Below are positions 1-7,695 of a stretch of DNA of 20,308 nucleotides, one piece after another; within the stretch, counting starts at the first letter, position 1, and the number at the start of each line of letters is the position of its first letter. The notes below the pieces were generated by a model. It searched no databases and was not told the DNA's origin. It saw only the letters and a list, made by a program, of their open reading frames with translations. Position numbers and translations under genes: made by a program. The stretch is from DASWUD01 sp036401755 (GTDB taxonomy: Bacteria > Pseudomonadota > Gammaproteobacteria > Thiohalomonadales > Thiohalomonadaceae), in contig DASWUD010000230.1 of assembly GCA_036401755.1 (NCBI GenBank), positions 1 through 20,308 on the forward strand, written 5' to 3'.

Positions 1-2
1 CC

Positions 3-41
3 CACTGGCTGGTGAGCCGTTGGGGCGAAGTTCAAGAGTAA
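3..41 (+). CDS. C-terminal end of an upstream gene (partial)
   Basis: One plus-strand frame is open from the window edge to a TAA stop at 39-41 and encodes about 12 residues ending HWLVSRWGEVQE. The stop lies 13 bases before the ATG of the LON-domain gene, which is the spacing expected of a preceding gene in the same operon. The fragment is too short to identify a family, and a chance open frame cannot be excluded. Confidence 0.3.
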   Translation, partial: HWLVSRWGEVQE

Positions 42-54
42 CGGGTCAGCTTCA

Positions 55-642
55 ATGACCAGGCTGCGTATCCCCCTTTTTCCACTGCACAGCGTTCTGT
101 TTCCCGGCGGGCCGCTGGCGCTGCGCATCTTTGAACCACGCTATCTCGACATGGTAAGCCGCTGTATGAAGGAGGAGTGTGCGTTCGGTATCAGCCTGAT
201 CCAGGAGGGCGACGAGGTGGGGGATGCGGCGCAGCCCTACGACATCGGAACGCTGGCGCGCATCAGCTATTTCGAGCGCCGCCCCGATGGGCTGCTCGGG
301 ATCACCGTGCGCGGCGAACAGCGTTTTCGCATCATCAATACCGAGGTACAAGCCGATCAGCTGTTGATTGCCGAGGTGGAGCTGTTACCGCAGGTGGTAC
401 CCGCCCCGCTGCCACCCGAGTATAGCTCGCTGCGGCAGCTGCTCGCCTCCATCATCGAGCAGCTCGACTTTCCCCACCGCAACCTGACGTGTCATTACGA
501 AGATGCCGAGTGGGTCGGTGCGCGGCTCACTGAACTGATGCCCATCCCGCTCGAACAGAAACAGCTCCTGCTCGGCCTCGATGATGCCATCGACCGCCTG
601 GAGCGGATTGCGCAAATTATCGAGAACGGGCAGCTTGGCTGA
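55..642 (+). CDS. LON peptidase N-terminal (substrate-binding) domain protein
   Basis: This 195-residue protein consists of the LON substrate-binding domain alone, without the AAA+ ATPase or serine protease parts of Lon. The N-terminus reads IPLFPLHSVLFPGGPLALRIFE followed by RYLDMV, the usual start of this family, and the beta-rich part (about residues 1-110) is followed by a helical part (about 120-190). Stand-alone LON-domain proteins of about 190-210 residues are common in gammaproteobacteria; their function is poorly defined, and they are thought to bind unfolded or specific protein segments. No signal peptide or membrane segment is present, so it should be cytoplasmic. The ATG at 55 starts directly with the conserved region. 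No strong Shine-Dalgarno sequence precedes it, which fits translation coupled to the upstream gene. It converges on the minus-strand DedA/PAP2 gene. Confidence 0.88.
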   Translation: MTRLRIPLFPLHSVLFPGGPLALRIFEPRYLDMVSRCMKEECAFGISLIQEGDEVGDAAQPYDIGTLARISYFERRPDGLLGITVRGEQRFRIINTEVQADQLLIAEVELLPQVVPAPLPPEYSSLRQLLASIIEQLDFPHRNLTCHYEDAEWVGARLTELMPIPLEQKQLLLGLDDAIDRLERIAQIIENGQLG

Positions 643-684
643 TTTGCCCTTCGCCCTTGTTCGGAGATTTGGGCGCCTCTCTCT

Positions 685-2676
685 TCACCCGCTTACCTTG
701 ATGAGCAGCGTCGCACTGCGCTGCGGCTCTGCAGGAACGAGCCGATAGGGGAGTGTGGTCACCACCGGAAGGAAGGCCCTGAAGGCTTCGTCGAAGTCGG
801 GCTGGACGCGCGGCAGAGCGAGGGAGGCCTCCGCAGGAACGGCGAGGTAGGCGACATTGCCGATCCAGAGCGGGACATCATGGGGTTGCAGACGGATGCC
901 GCTGTCCCAGAGGCGCAGGGCGAGCAGACCCGGTGCGTGAGGGGCCTGACTGATGAGGAGAAGGGTGTCGGTGCGACCGTCGTGAAGTTGCGGCAGTAGT
1001 GGCTGCTTCTGCGGGGCGATCGATTCGTCAAACCACTGTAGCCAGTTGATCGCATCCATCTTCACCGGTTGTTGCCAACCTTGCTCGAGCAGCCTGGTTT
1101 CGAGTGCGTGTAGTTCGCCGGCGTATTGGATCGACAGCGGTTGGCTCTTCCACCCGCTCAGGTCATTGCGATGGCTCGGCAGTGTGCGCCAGCCCTTCTC
1201 CCACCACGCGTCCAATGGCATGGTGTGGTACTCCACCTTGCGGGCGTAACGCTGCATGTCACCTTCGAAACGCAAGGCGTTGTGCCAGCCGAATGCCGCG
1301 GTGGCGGTGAGTGAGGTGATTAGCAGCAGGCCGCTGAGGGGCAGTGTCGAAGCGGGATGACGCCGATAGGCAATACCGAGCAGGGCTACCCAGATAAGAC
1401 CAAGCGTGAGACCTCCCATCACATCGCTGAGCCAGTGCGCTCCGAGGTAGAGGCGCGAGAAAGCGATCGTGGTGATGAGGACGGCAAATACTGCGTAGAC
1501 GATCCAGCGCAGGGAGATGCGTACTTCGCGGGCGATGAGCACGGCGAGGAATCCATAGATCACGGCGCTGAGCGTGCTGTGGCCGCTGGGGAAGGAGAGG
1601 GCACTGATACCGGTGTAGATCTCGCTCGGGCGGCTGATGTGGGTGGACCACTTAAGTGCCTGGGTCAGCGCCAGGGCAAACAGTGTCGCACCACACCAGT
1701 GGGCTGCCGCCATCCAGCGCCGCTTCCATAGCAGCCAACCCAGCAACGCGGCAAACAGGGGGGCCAGCACGCCAGCGTCACCCAGTTCGGTGACGCCCAC
1801 CATGAACTGGTCTCCCCACGGCGTGCGCAGTGCCTGCAACTCATTCAACACAAAACTGTCAAGACTATTGATGAGATCCCCACCCAGGCTGCTCAACAGC
1901 AGGGCAAAGGCAATGGTGGCGAGGAGCAGTATTGCCGCCATCAGGGTCAGACCGCGTGCTTCGGGGTGATCGGGATCGAGTAGGGTGGCCGGCAACTTCC
2001 CGGCCAGCGGGTGGAGCTGACTCCACTCCAACAGGCGGTTGATGATCGGCAGGGCACGGGGATGAAACAGCCGATAGAGTGTGCGCACCAGCCATACAGC
2101 CACCAGCAGCAGCAGGAGCACGAAACCGATCATTACCGCCAAGCGCGTTGCCACTTCTGCAGCGAGACCGAGGGACGCCGCGAACACCATGCCAGGAATC
2201 ACATAGACCGGCGCCCAGAAGATCCCCGAGATGACATTCACCACAAAAAAGCGACGGCTCGGCATGTCGAGCATGCCGGCCACGGCGGGGACGATGGGGC
2301 GTAAAGGGCCGATGAAGCGGGCGAATACGATGCTCTTGGCGCCGTGGCGATGAAAGAAATCGGTGGAGCGGGCAATCAGTTCGGGATAGCGGCTGAATGG
2401 CCACATGACGCGGACGCGCTGATGGAAGCGCTTGCCGATCCAGAAGCTGACGCCGTCACCGCTGATCGCGCCAATCGCAGACCAGATCAATGTCGGCCAC
2501 AGCTCGAGCACGCCGCTCCCTATCAAGGCACCGATACCAAACATCAATGCAGCGCCTGGCAGTAAAAAACCTACGAGTGCCAGTGATTCGGCGAAGCAGA
2601 GCAAGGCGACGCCGAGGCCGGCAATGTGGGGGTGGTGTTCTATCCAGGTAAACAGTGTGGTGACTAGGGAATCCAT
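685..2676 (-). CDS. DedA family / PAP2 phosphatase / LssY_C-like fusion membrane protein
   Basis: This 663-residue protein joins three modules. Residues 1-200 are a DedA (SNARE-associated/VTT) domain, with GDGVSFWIGK at about 73-82 and the re-entrant motif FARFIGPLRPIVPAVAGM at 118-135. Residues about 240-440 are a PAP2 acid phosphatase with all three signature motifs: K342-x6-RP, PSGH at 363-366, and SR-x5-H414-x3-D418. Residues about 465-655 form a soluble domain resembling the C-terminal part of Legionella LssY, with RTLPSHRNDLSGW and ALETRLLEQGWQQP. About ten or more hydrophobic segments place it in the inner membrane. DedA proteins are known to recycle undecaprenyl phosphate across the membrane, and PAP2 enzymes dephosphorylate undecaprenyl pyrophosphate or other lipid phosphates, so a role in lipid-carrier recycling is likely but inferred. 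The ATG at 2676 has no clear Shine-Dalgarno sequence. The gene stands alone, convergent with the LON-domain gene. Confidence 0.9.
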   Translation of the reverse strand: MDSLVTTLFTWIEHHPHIAGLGVALLCFAESLALVGFLLPGAALMFGIGALIGSGVLELWPTLIWSAIGAISGDGVSFWIGKRFHQRVRVMWPFSRYPELIARSTDFFHRHGAKSIVFARFIGPLRPIVPAVAGMLDMPSRRFFVVNVISGIFWAPVYVIPGMVFAASLGLAAEVATRLAVMIGFVLLLLLVAVWLVRTLYRLFHPRALPIINRLLEWSQLHPLAGKLPATLLDPDHPEARGLTLMAAILLLATIAFALLLSSLGGDLINSLDSFVLNELQALRTPWGDQFMVGVTELGDAGVLAPLFAALLGWLLWKRRWMAAAHWCGATLFALALTQALKWSTHISRPSEIYTGISALSFPSGHSTLSAVIYGFLAVLIAREVRISLRWIVYAVFAVLITTIAFSRLYLGAHWLSDVMGGLTLGLIWVALLGIAYRRHPASTLPLSGLLLITSLTATAAFGWHNALRFEGDMQRYARKVEYHTMPLDAWWEKGWRTLPSHRNDLSGWKSQPLSIQYAGELHALETRLLEQGWQQPVKMDAINWLQWFDESIAPQKQPLLPQLHDGRTDTLLLISQAPHAPGLLALRLWDSGIRLQPHDVPLWIGNVAYLAVPAEASLALPRVQPDFDEAFRAFLPVVTTLPYRLVPAEPQRSATLLIKVSG

Positions 2677-2756
2677 CGCGCAATGGTAACGTAATTGTCC
2701 TACTGTTGAGATGTGGATGGCGCGACCGCTGCAATAAAAAAGTGTCGCCGGCTTCC

Positions 2757-2785
2757 TTGATATGGTGGTTATGCTGCCCTATCTT
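2757..2785 (+). promoter_or_regulatory. Putative sigma70 promoter of the first small paralog
   Basis: TTGATA at 2757-2762 and TATCTT at 2780-2785 are separated by 17 bases and lie upstream of the ATG at 2814. Transcription would start near 2791-2793, inside the inverted repeat at 2788-2806. This is motif matching by eye only. Confidence 0.4.
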
Positions 2786-2787
2786 TA

Positions 2788-2806
2788 TCCTACTTAATTA
2801 GTAGGA
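2788..2806. promoter_or_regulatory. Perfect 7-bp inverted repeat over start site and RBS; operator or hairpin
   Basis: TCCTACT (2788-2794), the five-base spacer TAATT and AGTAGGA (2800-2806) form a perfect inverted repeat. It begins just behind the putative -10 box, and its right arm contains the AGGA ribosome binding site (2803-2806) of the small gene starting at 2814. It could be the operator of a dimeric repressor, or an RNA hairpin hiding the ribosome binding site. Another copy of the half-site TCCTACT lies at 2698-2704. Confidence 0.5.
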
Positions 2807-2813
2807 AGTTGGC

Positions 2814-2999
2814 ATGGAGTTCCTGAGGTTTCATACCGAAGAGTTTCCGCACCTCGAGACGGTGGGGGCGCGTTATGTGGTAGTCGCGGTCCATGGCAAT
2901 TGGCGCGATGGAGATGCCACCAACGACAAGCGGCGTATCCCACAGATGCAGCGCGAACTGCGCAAGCGTTTCATGAACCGACTGAAAAACCCCTCATGA
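2814..2999 (+). CDS. Small conserved-looking protein of unknown function (paralog 1)
   Basis: This 61-residue protein is not recognised. It is judged real because it has a paralog 165 bases downstream, identical at 37 of 57 aligned positions, and because AGGA at 2803-2806 is well placed before the ATG. The core has a hydrophobic strand-like segment GARYVVVAVHG (18-28), an invariant WRDGD (30-34), and a basic, probably helical tail with IPQ-x-QRELRKRFM (42-54). There is no signal peptide, membrane segment or cysteine. A small alpha/beta fold with a basic helix could bind nucleic acid or a partner protein, but that is speculation. The genes on both sides are on the opposite strand, so the pair forms its own unit. 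Confidence 0.7.
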   Translation: MEFLRFHTEEFPHLETVGARYVVVAVHGNWRDGDATNDKRRIPQMQRELRKRFMNRLKNPS

Positions 3000-3163
3000 G
3001 TAATGCACCTCTTCTTGTGAATTCGCCCCAAGTGGCGATGAAAGCAGCTAAATGCTGACGCACACCGCAGTATTATCCTTACAAAGGTTTAGATCATCTC
3101 GCATGGAGAAACCCTCTAACGGTTACTAACTTTTCATACACGTTCCGCCGAGGGAGTAGTGGA

Positions 3164-3367
3164 GTGGTGAAGCTTACATTTCAAACGCGAGAGGTGCCGA
3201 GACTGGCATCATTGGGTGCACGCTATGTGGTGATCGCCGTATGTGGTGATTGGCGTGATGGTGACATTACCAACTATCGGCACCGCATACCCCAGCTGCA
3301 GCGCGAACTGCGCAAACGGTTCATGACCCGCTTTGATCGAACCCCCTACCTTCCGAAATCCGCTTGA
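3164..3367 (+). CDS. Small conserved-looking protein of unknown function (paralog 2)
   Basis: This 67-residue protein is the tandem paralog of the gene at 2814-2999. GARYVV, WRDGD (30-34), RIPQ and QRELRKRFM are kept, while the N-terminal ten residues, position 27 (Cys instead of His) and the C-terminal tail (DRTPYLPKSA) differ. Two adjacent GTG codons at 3164 and 3167 can serve as start; AGGGAG at 3151-3156 suits either, with 7 or 10 bases of spacing. The 164 bases between the two genes contain no convincing terminator or promoter, so co-transcription is possible. Function is unknown. Conservation of the second half at protein level, despite many base differences, suggests selection on the protein. 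Confidence 0.68.
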   Translation: MVKLTFQTREVPRLASLGARYVVIAVCGDWRDGDITNYRHRIPQLQRELRKRFMTRFDRTPYLPKSA

Positions 3368-3524
3368 GTCACCTCTGTTTCGACCCTTTTGTCGCCACGC
3401 GGGCAGCTGTCATCACGCTGCTGCCAGAGATTCTGGGGCGCATCTCTCCACTGGCCTTAGGCCGAGATAGCAGAAGGCCGCTGCGCTATCGACTCGCCAT
3501 CTGGCGCATCGTGCGCTTAGACGA

Positions 3525-4694
3525 TTAGCGCGCTTTGCCTGGGTGCCGATACTGGCGGATGAACCAGAGCGTGGCGGTGAGGCTGAGCAGCGATGAGAGC
3601 AGAAAGGCGGTGTGCATGTTCGCCAGCTGCCACACCGCACCGAACCAGAGTGCCCCGGGCAGGGCCAGCAATCCTACCGTCATGTGATAGGCTCCGAAGG
3701 CGCTGCCGCGTAATTCGCTCGCTGTGACATCGCCAATCAGTGCGCGCTCTGCCCCTTCAGTGGCAGCAGTTGCCATGGCATAGAGCATAAAGAAGAGAAT
3801 CACCAGCGGGAAGGTGTCGATCCACGGCATCACCGCCAGCATCGCTACCCTGGCTACCCAGCCGTTTACCATCACCTTGAGGCGGCCGACGCGATCGGAG
3901 AGGCGCCCGGCCGGCAGAGAGACCAGTGCGCGCAAGCCGTGCGCCACGGCCCAGATGATCGGGATCCAGGCCACGGGAATGTTGTTTTCATTTAGCCACA
4001 ACACCAGAAAGGCATCGGGCACCGCCGCGAGGGCTAGTAATCCCGCGGCATAGATCAGCCGGCGTAAATCGTGGGGTAGAGAGCGAAATCTGAATGGCGG
4101 CAGTTTGTTGTTGACGGGCCGATGGGCCGGCTCCTTCACACCGAAGAACAGCAGCAGGATCACCAATGCCCCCGGCACTGCCGAGGCGAGAAACACACTG
4201 CCCATCTCCATGCCGTTGGCCAACAACAGGGCGGCTACCAGCGGGCCGATCATGGCGCCGGTGTGATCCATGGCGCGATGCAGGCCAAAGGCATAGCCGC
4301 GTTGATCTTGCGCAGTCGACAAAGCGATGAGCGCATCGCGCGGTGCGGTACGCAGCCCCTTGCCGATGCGATCGCAAAAACGCATCGCCAGTACAAAGGG
4401 CCAGCTCGCCGCAATGCCGATCAGTGGTCGCACCAGATTGGAGATCAGATAGCCGCTGAGGGCGAGGCGCTTGTGGCCAATACCGCGATCGCCGAGGCGA
4501 CCGGCATAGAGCTTGAGCAGACTGGAGGTGGTTTCCGCCACCCCTTCGATCAGGCCGACGATGGCGGGTCCGGCGCCGAGGGTGGTGGCAAGAAAGATCG
4601 GCAACAGCGGCGCGATCATGTCACTGGCCACATCGTTGAGCAGACTGACCAAACCCAGAATAATGACGGTTACGGGCAGTTTGCTGAACAGCAT
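3525..4694 (-). CDS. MFS transporter
   Basis: This 389-residue protein has about twelve hydrophobic segments in two halves, as in the major facilitator superfamily. Each half shows the cytoplasmic loop 2-3 motif: GRLGDRGIGHKR in the N-half and GRLSDRVGRLK in the C-half. The segment LNDVASDMIAPLLPIFL at about residues 19-35 and RFCDRIGKGLRTAPRDALIA after helix 4 are typical of a widespread bacterial subgroup without an assigned substrate. It should act in the inner membrane as a proton-coupled exporter or importer; the substrate cannot be read from sequence. AGGAGGT lies three bases before the ATG, a strong ribosome binding site. The gene starts 29 bases after the YcbL-like hydrolase and is probably its operon partner. 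Confidence 0.88.
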   Translation of the reverse strand: MLFSKLPVTVIILGLVSLLNDVASDMIAPLLPIFLATTLGAGPAIVGLIEGVAETTSSLLKLYAGRLGDRGIGHKRLALSGYLISNLVRPLIGIAASWPFVLAMRFCDRIGKGLRTAPRDALIALSTAQDQRGYAFGLHRAMDHTGAMIGPLVAALLLANGMEMGSVFLASAVPGALVILLLFFGVKEPAHRPVNNKLPPFRFRSLPHDLRRLIYAAGLLALAAVPDAFLVLWLNENNIPVAWIPIIWAVAHGLRALVSLPAGRLSDRVGRLKVMVNGWVARVAMLAVMPWIDTFPLVILFFMLYAMATAATEGAERALIGDVTASELRGSAFGAYHMTVGLLALPGALWFGAVWQLANMHTAFLLSSLLSLTATLWFIRQYRHPGKAR

Positions 4695-4723
4695 GCGACC
4701 TCCTGGTGAAACCGAGTTAGCGC

Positions 4724-5356
4724 TTATTCGGTAAGAAAAGGGTTGCTGCGCCGTTGCTCGCCGAAGGTGGAGAGCGGCCCATGGCCCGGCACGAAGGTGA
4801 CATCGTCGCCGAGCGGCAACAGCCGCTCGGTGATCGAGGCGATAAGGGTAGTGTAGTCGCCGCGCGGCAGGTCGGTGCGGCCGATGGCCCCGTGGAACAG
4901 CACATCGCCGACGAAGGCGGTGCGTGTCTGTGGTTCGAAAAAGACCACATGGCCCGGTGTGTGGCCGGGGGTGTGGATCACCTGCAGCTCGATAGTGCCG
5001 ACAGTCACAACCATCCCCTCATGCAGCCAGCGATCCGGCAGGAAGGGATCGCGGTGGGGGCAACCGAACATCACGGCCTGCTGAGGCAGCAATTGAAACA
5101 AAAAGGCATCCTCCTGCTGTGGCCCCTCGATCGGGATACCGAGCAGCCGCGCGATCTCCGGCGCACCACTTACATGATCGACATGGCCGTGGGTAAGCAG
5201 CAGCTTGGTGAGAGTAACCCCTGCCTGTGTGGCGAGTGCCAGCAGCTGCTCCACATCTCCGCCCGGATCGATCAGTGCCCCTTCCATGGTCTGTTCATCC
5301 CAAATCAGCGAACAGTTCTGTTGTAAGGGGGTGACGGGGAGGATGCGATATTTCAT
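4724..5356 (-). CDS. YcbL-like glyoxalase II family metallo-hydrolase (MBL fold)
   Basis: The chosen ATG gives a 210-residue protein of the metallo-beta-lactamase fold, the usual size of the YcbL branch of glyoxalase II-like enzymes. Metal-binding motifs are THGHVDH (H56, H58, D60, H61), HTPGHTPGH (second site around residue 130), GDVLFHGAIGRTDLP (bridging Asp) and VPGHGP near the C-terminus. Such enzymes hydrolyse glutathione thioesters or related compounds in the cytoplasm; true glyoxalase II has an extra C-terminal substrate domain that is absent here. A GTG at 5392 would add 12 residues (PYQTCNNVKNF) of no family character, so the ATG at 5356, giving MKYRILPVTPLQQNC, is preferred. It is likely co-transcribed with the MFS gene 29 bases downstream. 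Confidence 0.88.
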   Translation of the reverse strand: MKYRILPVTPLQQNCSLIWDEQTMEGALIDPGGDVEQLLALATQAGVTLTKLLLTHGHVDHVSGAPEIARLLGIPIEGPQQEDAFLFQLLPQQAVMFGCPHRDPFLPDRWLHEGMVVTVGTIELQVIHTPGHTPGHVVFFEPQTRTAFVGDVLFHGAIGRTDLPRGDYTTLIASITERLLPLGDDVTFVPGHGPLSTFGEQRRSNPFLTE

Positions 5357-5445
5357 GAAGTTCTTCACATTGTTACAGGTTTGATAAGGCACCAGAATAG
5401 CGGGGCATTTTCCTTCGCCGCCAAAAGAACGGCCAATCGAGTCAG

Positions 5446-6357
5446 TTACTCTTCGCTAAAATAGTCCGCATCAATTCGTTTCAGTACAAAGGTCTGTTGT
5501 GTAGAGACACCCACATCGTGGTCGATCATTAATTGCGCCAGCTGCCGCCCGTCAATGAGAATGATCTTGCTGTCGATGCGGGATACATATTCATCGGCCT
5601 CGCGGGTGAACGATGAGGTGGTGATGAAGACGCCTTTGCGGGCGCGATTGCCCTGCAGTGCTCCGGCAAACTTCTGAATCTCCGGGCGGCCGACGACGCC
5701 CTGCCAACGCTTCGCCTGCAGGTAGATGATGTCGAGCCCTAACCGATCCTCTTTAATGATGCCGTCGATGCCATCGTCACCGCTCCTGCCGATGGCGCGC
5801 CCGGCATCCTGACGGCTACCGCCATAACCCATCGCTACCAGCAGATCCACCACGAGCCGTTCAAAGAAGGCCGGCGTGCAGCTGACAATGGTACGCAACA
5901 ACTCGTCAGCCAGTTCATTGCGTAGACGTTGGTAGGCAAACTCCAGCGACTCTTCTGGCGTGGCCTCAGTTTTTTCCAGACTGGCCGGTTCACTGTCAGA
6001 AACGTCGCTGCTGCGAGAATTGCGAAACTCGACGAATTCCGGGTACTGCTTGAGAACGGTGATATCGATCCGTTCCGGATTTTGCGTCAGGAGATCGTGG
6101 CCGCGCTGGGTAATGCGGAAATAGCCGCGCCGTGTACTCTCCAGCAGTTGTGCCTTGAGCATGAAGGTACGACTCCAGCCGACGCGATTGGCAATGGTGG
6201 TCTGCCGGCCGCTCGGCAGCAGGGTTTGCCGCTCCTCTTCAGTCAGATTGAACTGCTGTGAAAGTTTTTCCGTGACATCGCGCAGCGCATGCTCATGGCC
6301 GTCTGCTGCGATGCGCAGCAGCGGCAGCATCAGTGACTGAAAGTCCGGGATGGCCAT
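5446..6357 (-). CDS. mrr: Mrr-type restriction endonuclease
   Basis: This 303-residue protein has the two-part layout of Mrr. Residues about 5-90 are a winged-helix DNA-binding domain, ending with WSRTFMLKAQLLESTRRGYFRIT. Residues about 155-290 are the catalytic PD-(D/E)XK-like domain, with FFERLVVDLLVAMGYGG, GDDGIDGII (D198) and LGLDIIYLQAKRW (Q214, K216), matching the D...QxK active site of the family. E. coli Mrr (304 residues) is a type IV enzyme cutting modified DNA; whether this one prefers methylated DNA is not visible. No methyltransferase or other restriction gene is nearby. GGGAG lies ten bases before the ATG. It starts 30 bases after hemL on the same strand, so it may ride on the thiD-thiE-hemL transcript. 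Confidence 0.92.
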   Translation of the reverse strand: MAIPDFQSLMLPLLRIAADGHEHALRDVTEKLSQQFNLTEEERQTLLPSGRQTTIANRVGWSRTFMLKAQLLESTRRGYFRITQRGHDLLTQNPERIDITVLKQYPEFVEFRNSRSSDVSDSEPASLEKTEATPEESLEFAYQRLRNELADELLRTIVSCTPAFFERLVVDLLVAMGYGGSRQDAGRAIGRSGDDGIDGIIKEDRLGLDIIYLQAKRWQGVVGRPEIQKFAGALQGNRARKGVFITTSSFTREADEYVSRIDSKIILIDGRQLAQLMIDHDVGVSTQQTFVLKRIDADYFSEE

Positions 6358-6387
6358 CTTTGTGAAACTCCCTTTTCGGTAGGCCGC

Positions 6388-7671
6388 TTACAGCGTCTTC
6401 AACACCCGCCCCGCCGCGGCGATGGTCGCATCGAGGTCGGCCATGGTGTGCGCAGCGGAGACGAAACCCGCCTCGAAGGCGGAGGGGGCGAGGTAGACCC
6501 CTTCGTTGAGCATGCCGTGGAAGAAGAGGCGGAAGCGGTCGACGTTGCACTTCTGTACCGCCTGGCCGTAGCTGGTGATCTTCGTCTCTTCGGTGAAGAA
6601 GATGCCGAACATGCCGCCCACATGATTTTCGCTCATGGGGATGCCGGCCTGCTTCGCTTCGCTCATGAAGCCGTTGACCAGATACTCGGTCTTCTTCGCC
6701 AGCTCTTCGTAGAAGCCGGGCTGGGTGATGAGGTCGAGATTGGCGAGTCCCGCGGCCATCGCCACCGGATTGCCGGAGAGGGTGCCGGCCTGATAGACCG
6801 GTCCGAGCGGGGCGATCTTCTCCATGATCGCGCGCTTGCCGCCGAAGGCGCCGACCGGCATGCCGCCGCCCACTACCTTGCCGAGGGTGGTGAGGTCGGG
6901 GGTGATCTTGTAGTGGCCCTGTGCGCCGCCGAGGCTGACGCGAAAGCCGGTCATCACTTCGTCGAAGATCAGCACCGCACCGTACTGGTCGCACACTTCA
7001 CGCAACGTTTCGAGGAAGCCTGGCACCGGCGGGATGCAGTTCATGTTGCCGGCCACCGGCTCGACGATGATGCAGGCCACCTGGCCACCGATGTGGCTGA
7101 AGCTCTCTTTTACCGCCGCGCTGTCGGTGTAGGGGAGGGTGATGGTGTGTTCAGCCAGCGAGGCCGGCACACCGGGGCTGCTTGTCACGCCGAGGGTGAG
7201 CATGCCGGAGCCGGCCTTCACCAGCAGTGAGTCGGAGTGGCCGTGGTAGCACCCCTCGAACTTGACGATCTTGTCGCGCCCGGTGAAGCCGCGCGCCAGA
7301 CGGATGGCGCTCATGGTCGCCTCGGTGCCGCTCGATACCATGCGCACCAGGTCCATCGACGGCACCAGCGCGCAGAGGCGATCGGCCATCACCGTCTCGG
7401 TAACGGTGGGGGCGCCGAAGGAGAGGCCGTGGCTGGCTGCCTCCTGCACGGCCTTGATTACCTTCGGATGGGCATGGCCGACGATGGCCGGTCCCCATGA
7501 GGCGACATAGTCGATGTATTTCTTGTTACTCTCCGACCAGAGATAGGCGCCTTCGCCACGCTTGAAGAAGATCGGTTCGCCACCCACTCCCTTGAAGGCA
7601 CGCACCGGCGAGTTGACGCCACCGGGGATATGTTTCTGGGCCGCGGCAAAAAGTTCGTGGGAGTGAGGCAT
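6388..7671 (-). CDS. hemL: Glutamate-1-semialdehyde 2,1-aminomutase
   Basis: HemL converts glutamate-1-semialdehyde into 5-aminolevulinate, the committed C5-pathway precursor of heme and other tetrapyrroles, using pyridoxal phosphate in the cytoplasm. The 427-residue length matches the family. The N-terminus carries IPGGVNSPVRAFKGVGG, the cofactor region shows VSSGTEATMSAIRLARGFTG and CYHGHSD, FDEVMTGFR gives the cofactor aspartate, and the Schiff-base lysine is K265 in TTLGKVVGGGMPVGAFGG. AAGGA lies six bases before the ATG. It follows thiE by 24 bases; thiD-thiE-hemL is a known gammaproteobacterial order, as in Pseudomonas. Confidence 0.98.
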   Translation of the reverse strand: MPHSHELFAAAQKHIPGGVNSPVRAFKGVGGEPIFFKRGEGAYLWSESNKKYIDYVASWGPAIVGHAHPKVIKAVQEAASHGLSFGAPTVTETVMADRLCALVPSMDLVRMVSSGTEATMSAIRLARGFTGRDKIVKFEGCYHGHSDSLLVKAGSGMLTLGVTSSPGVPASLAEHTITLPYTDSAAVKESFSHIGGQVACIIVEPVAGNMNCIPPVPGFLETLREVCDQYGAVLIFDEVMTGFRVSLGGAQGHYKITPDLTTLGKVVGGGMPVGAFGGKRAIMEKIAPLGPVYQAGTLSGNPVAMAAGLANLDLITQPGFYEELAKKTEYLVNGFMSEAKQAGIPMSENHVGGMFGIFFTEETKITSYGQAVQKCNVDRFRLFFHGMLNEGVYLAPSAFEAGFVSAAHTMADLDATIAAAGRVLKTL

Positions 7672-7695
7672 GTTGAATCCTTATCTGTTATCAGT

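Noticed and set aside
3368..3524. Possible terminators between the second small gene and the MFS gene
   Set aside because: Short GC-rich inverted repeats exist (GGCAGC with GCTGCC near 3401-3424, GGCCTT with AAGGCC near 3453-3480), but loops are long and no T-run follows on either strand.
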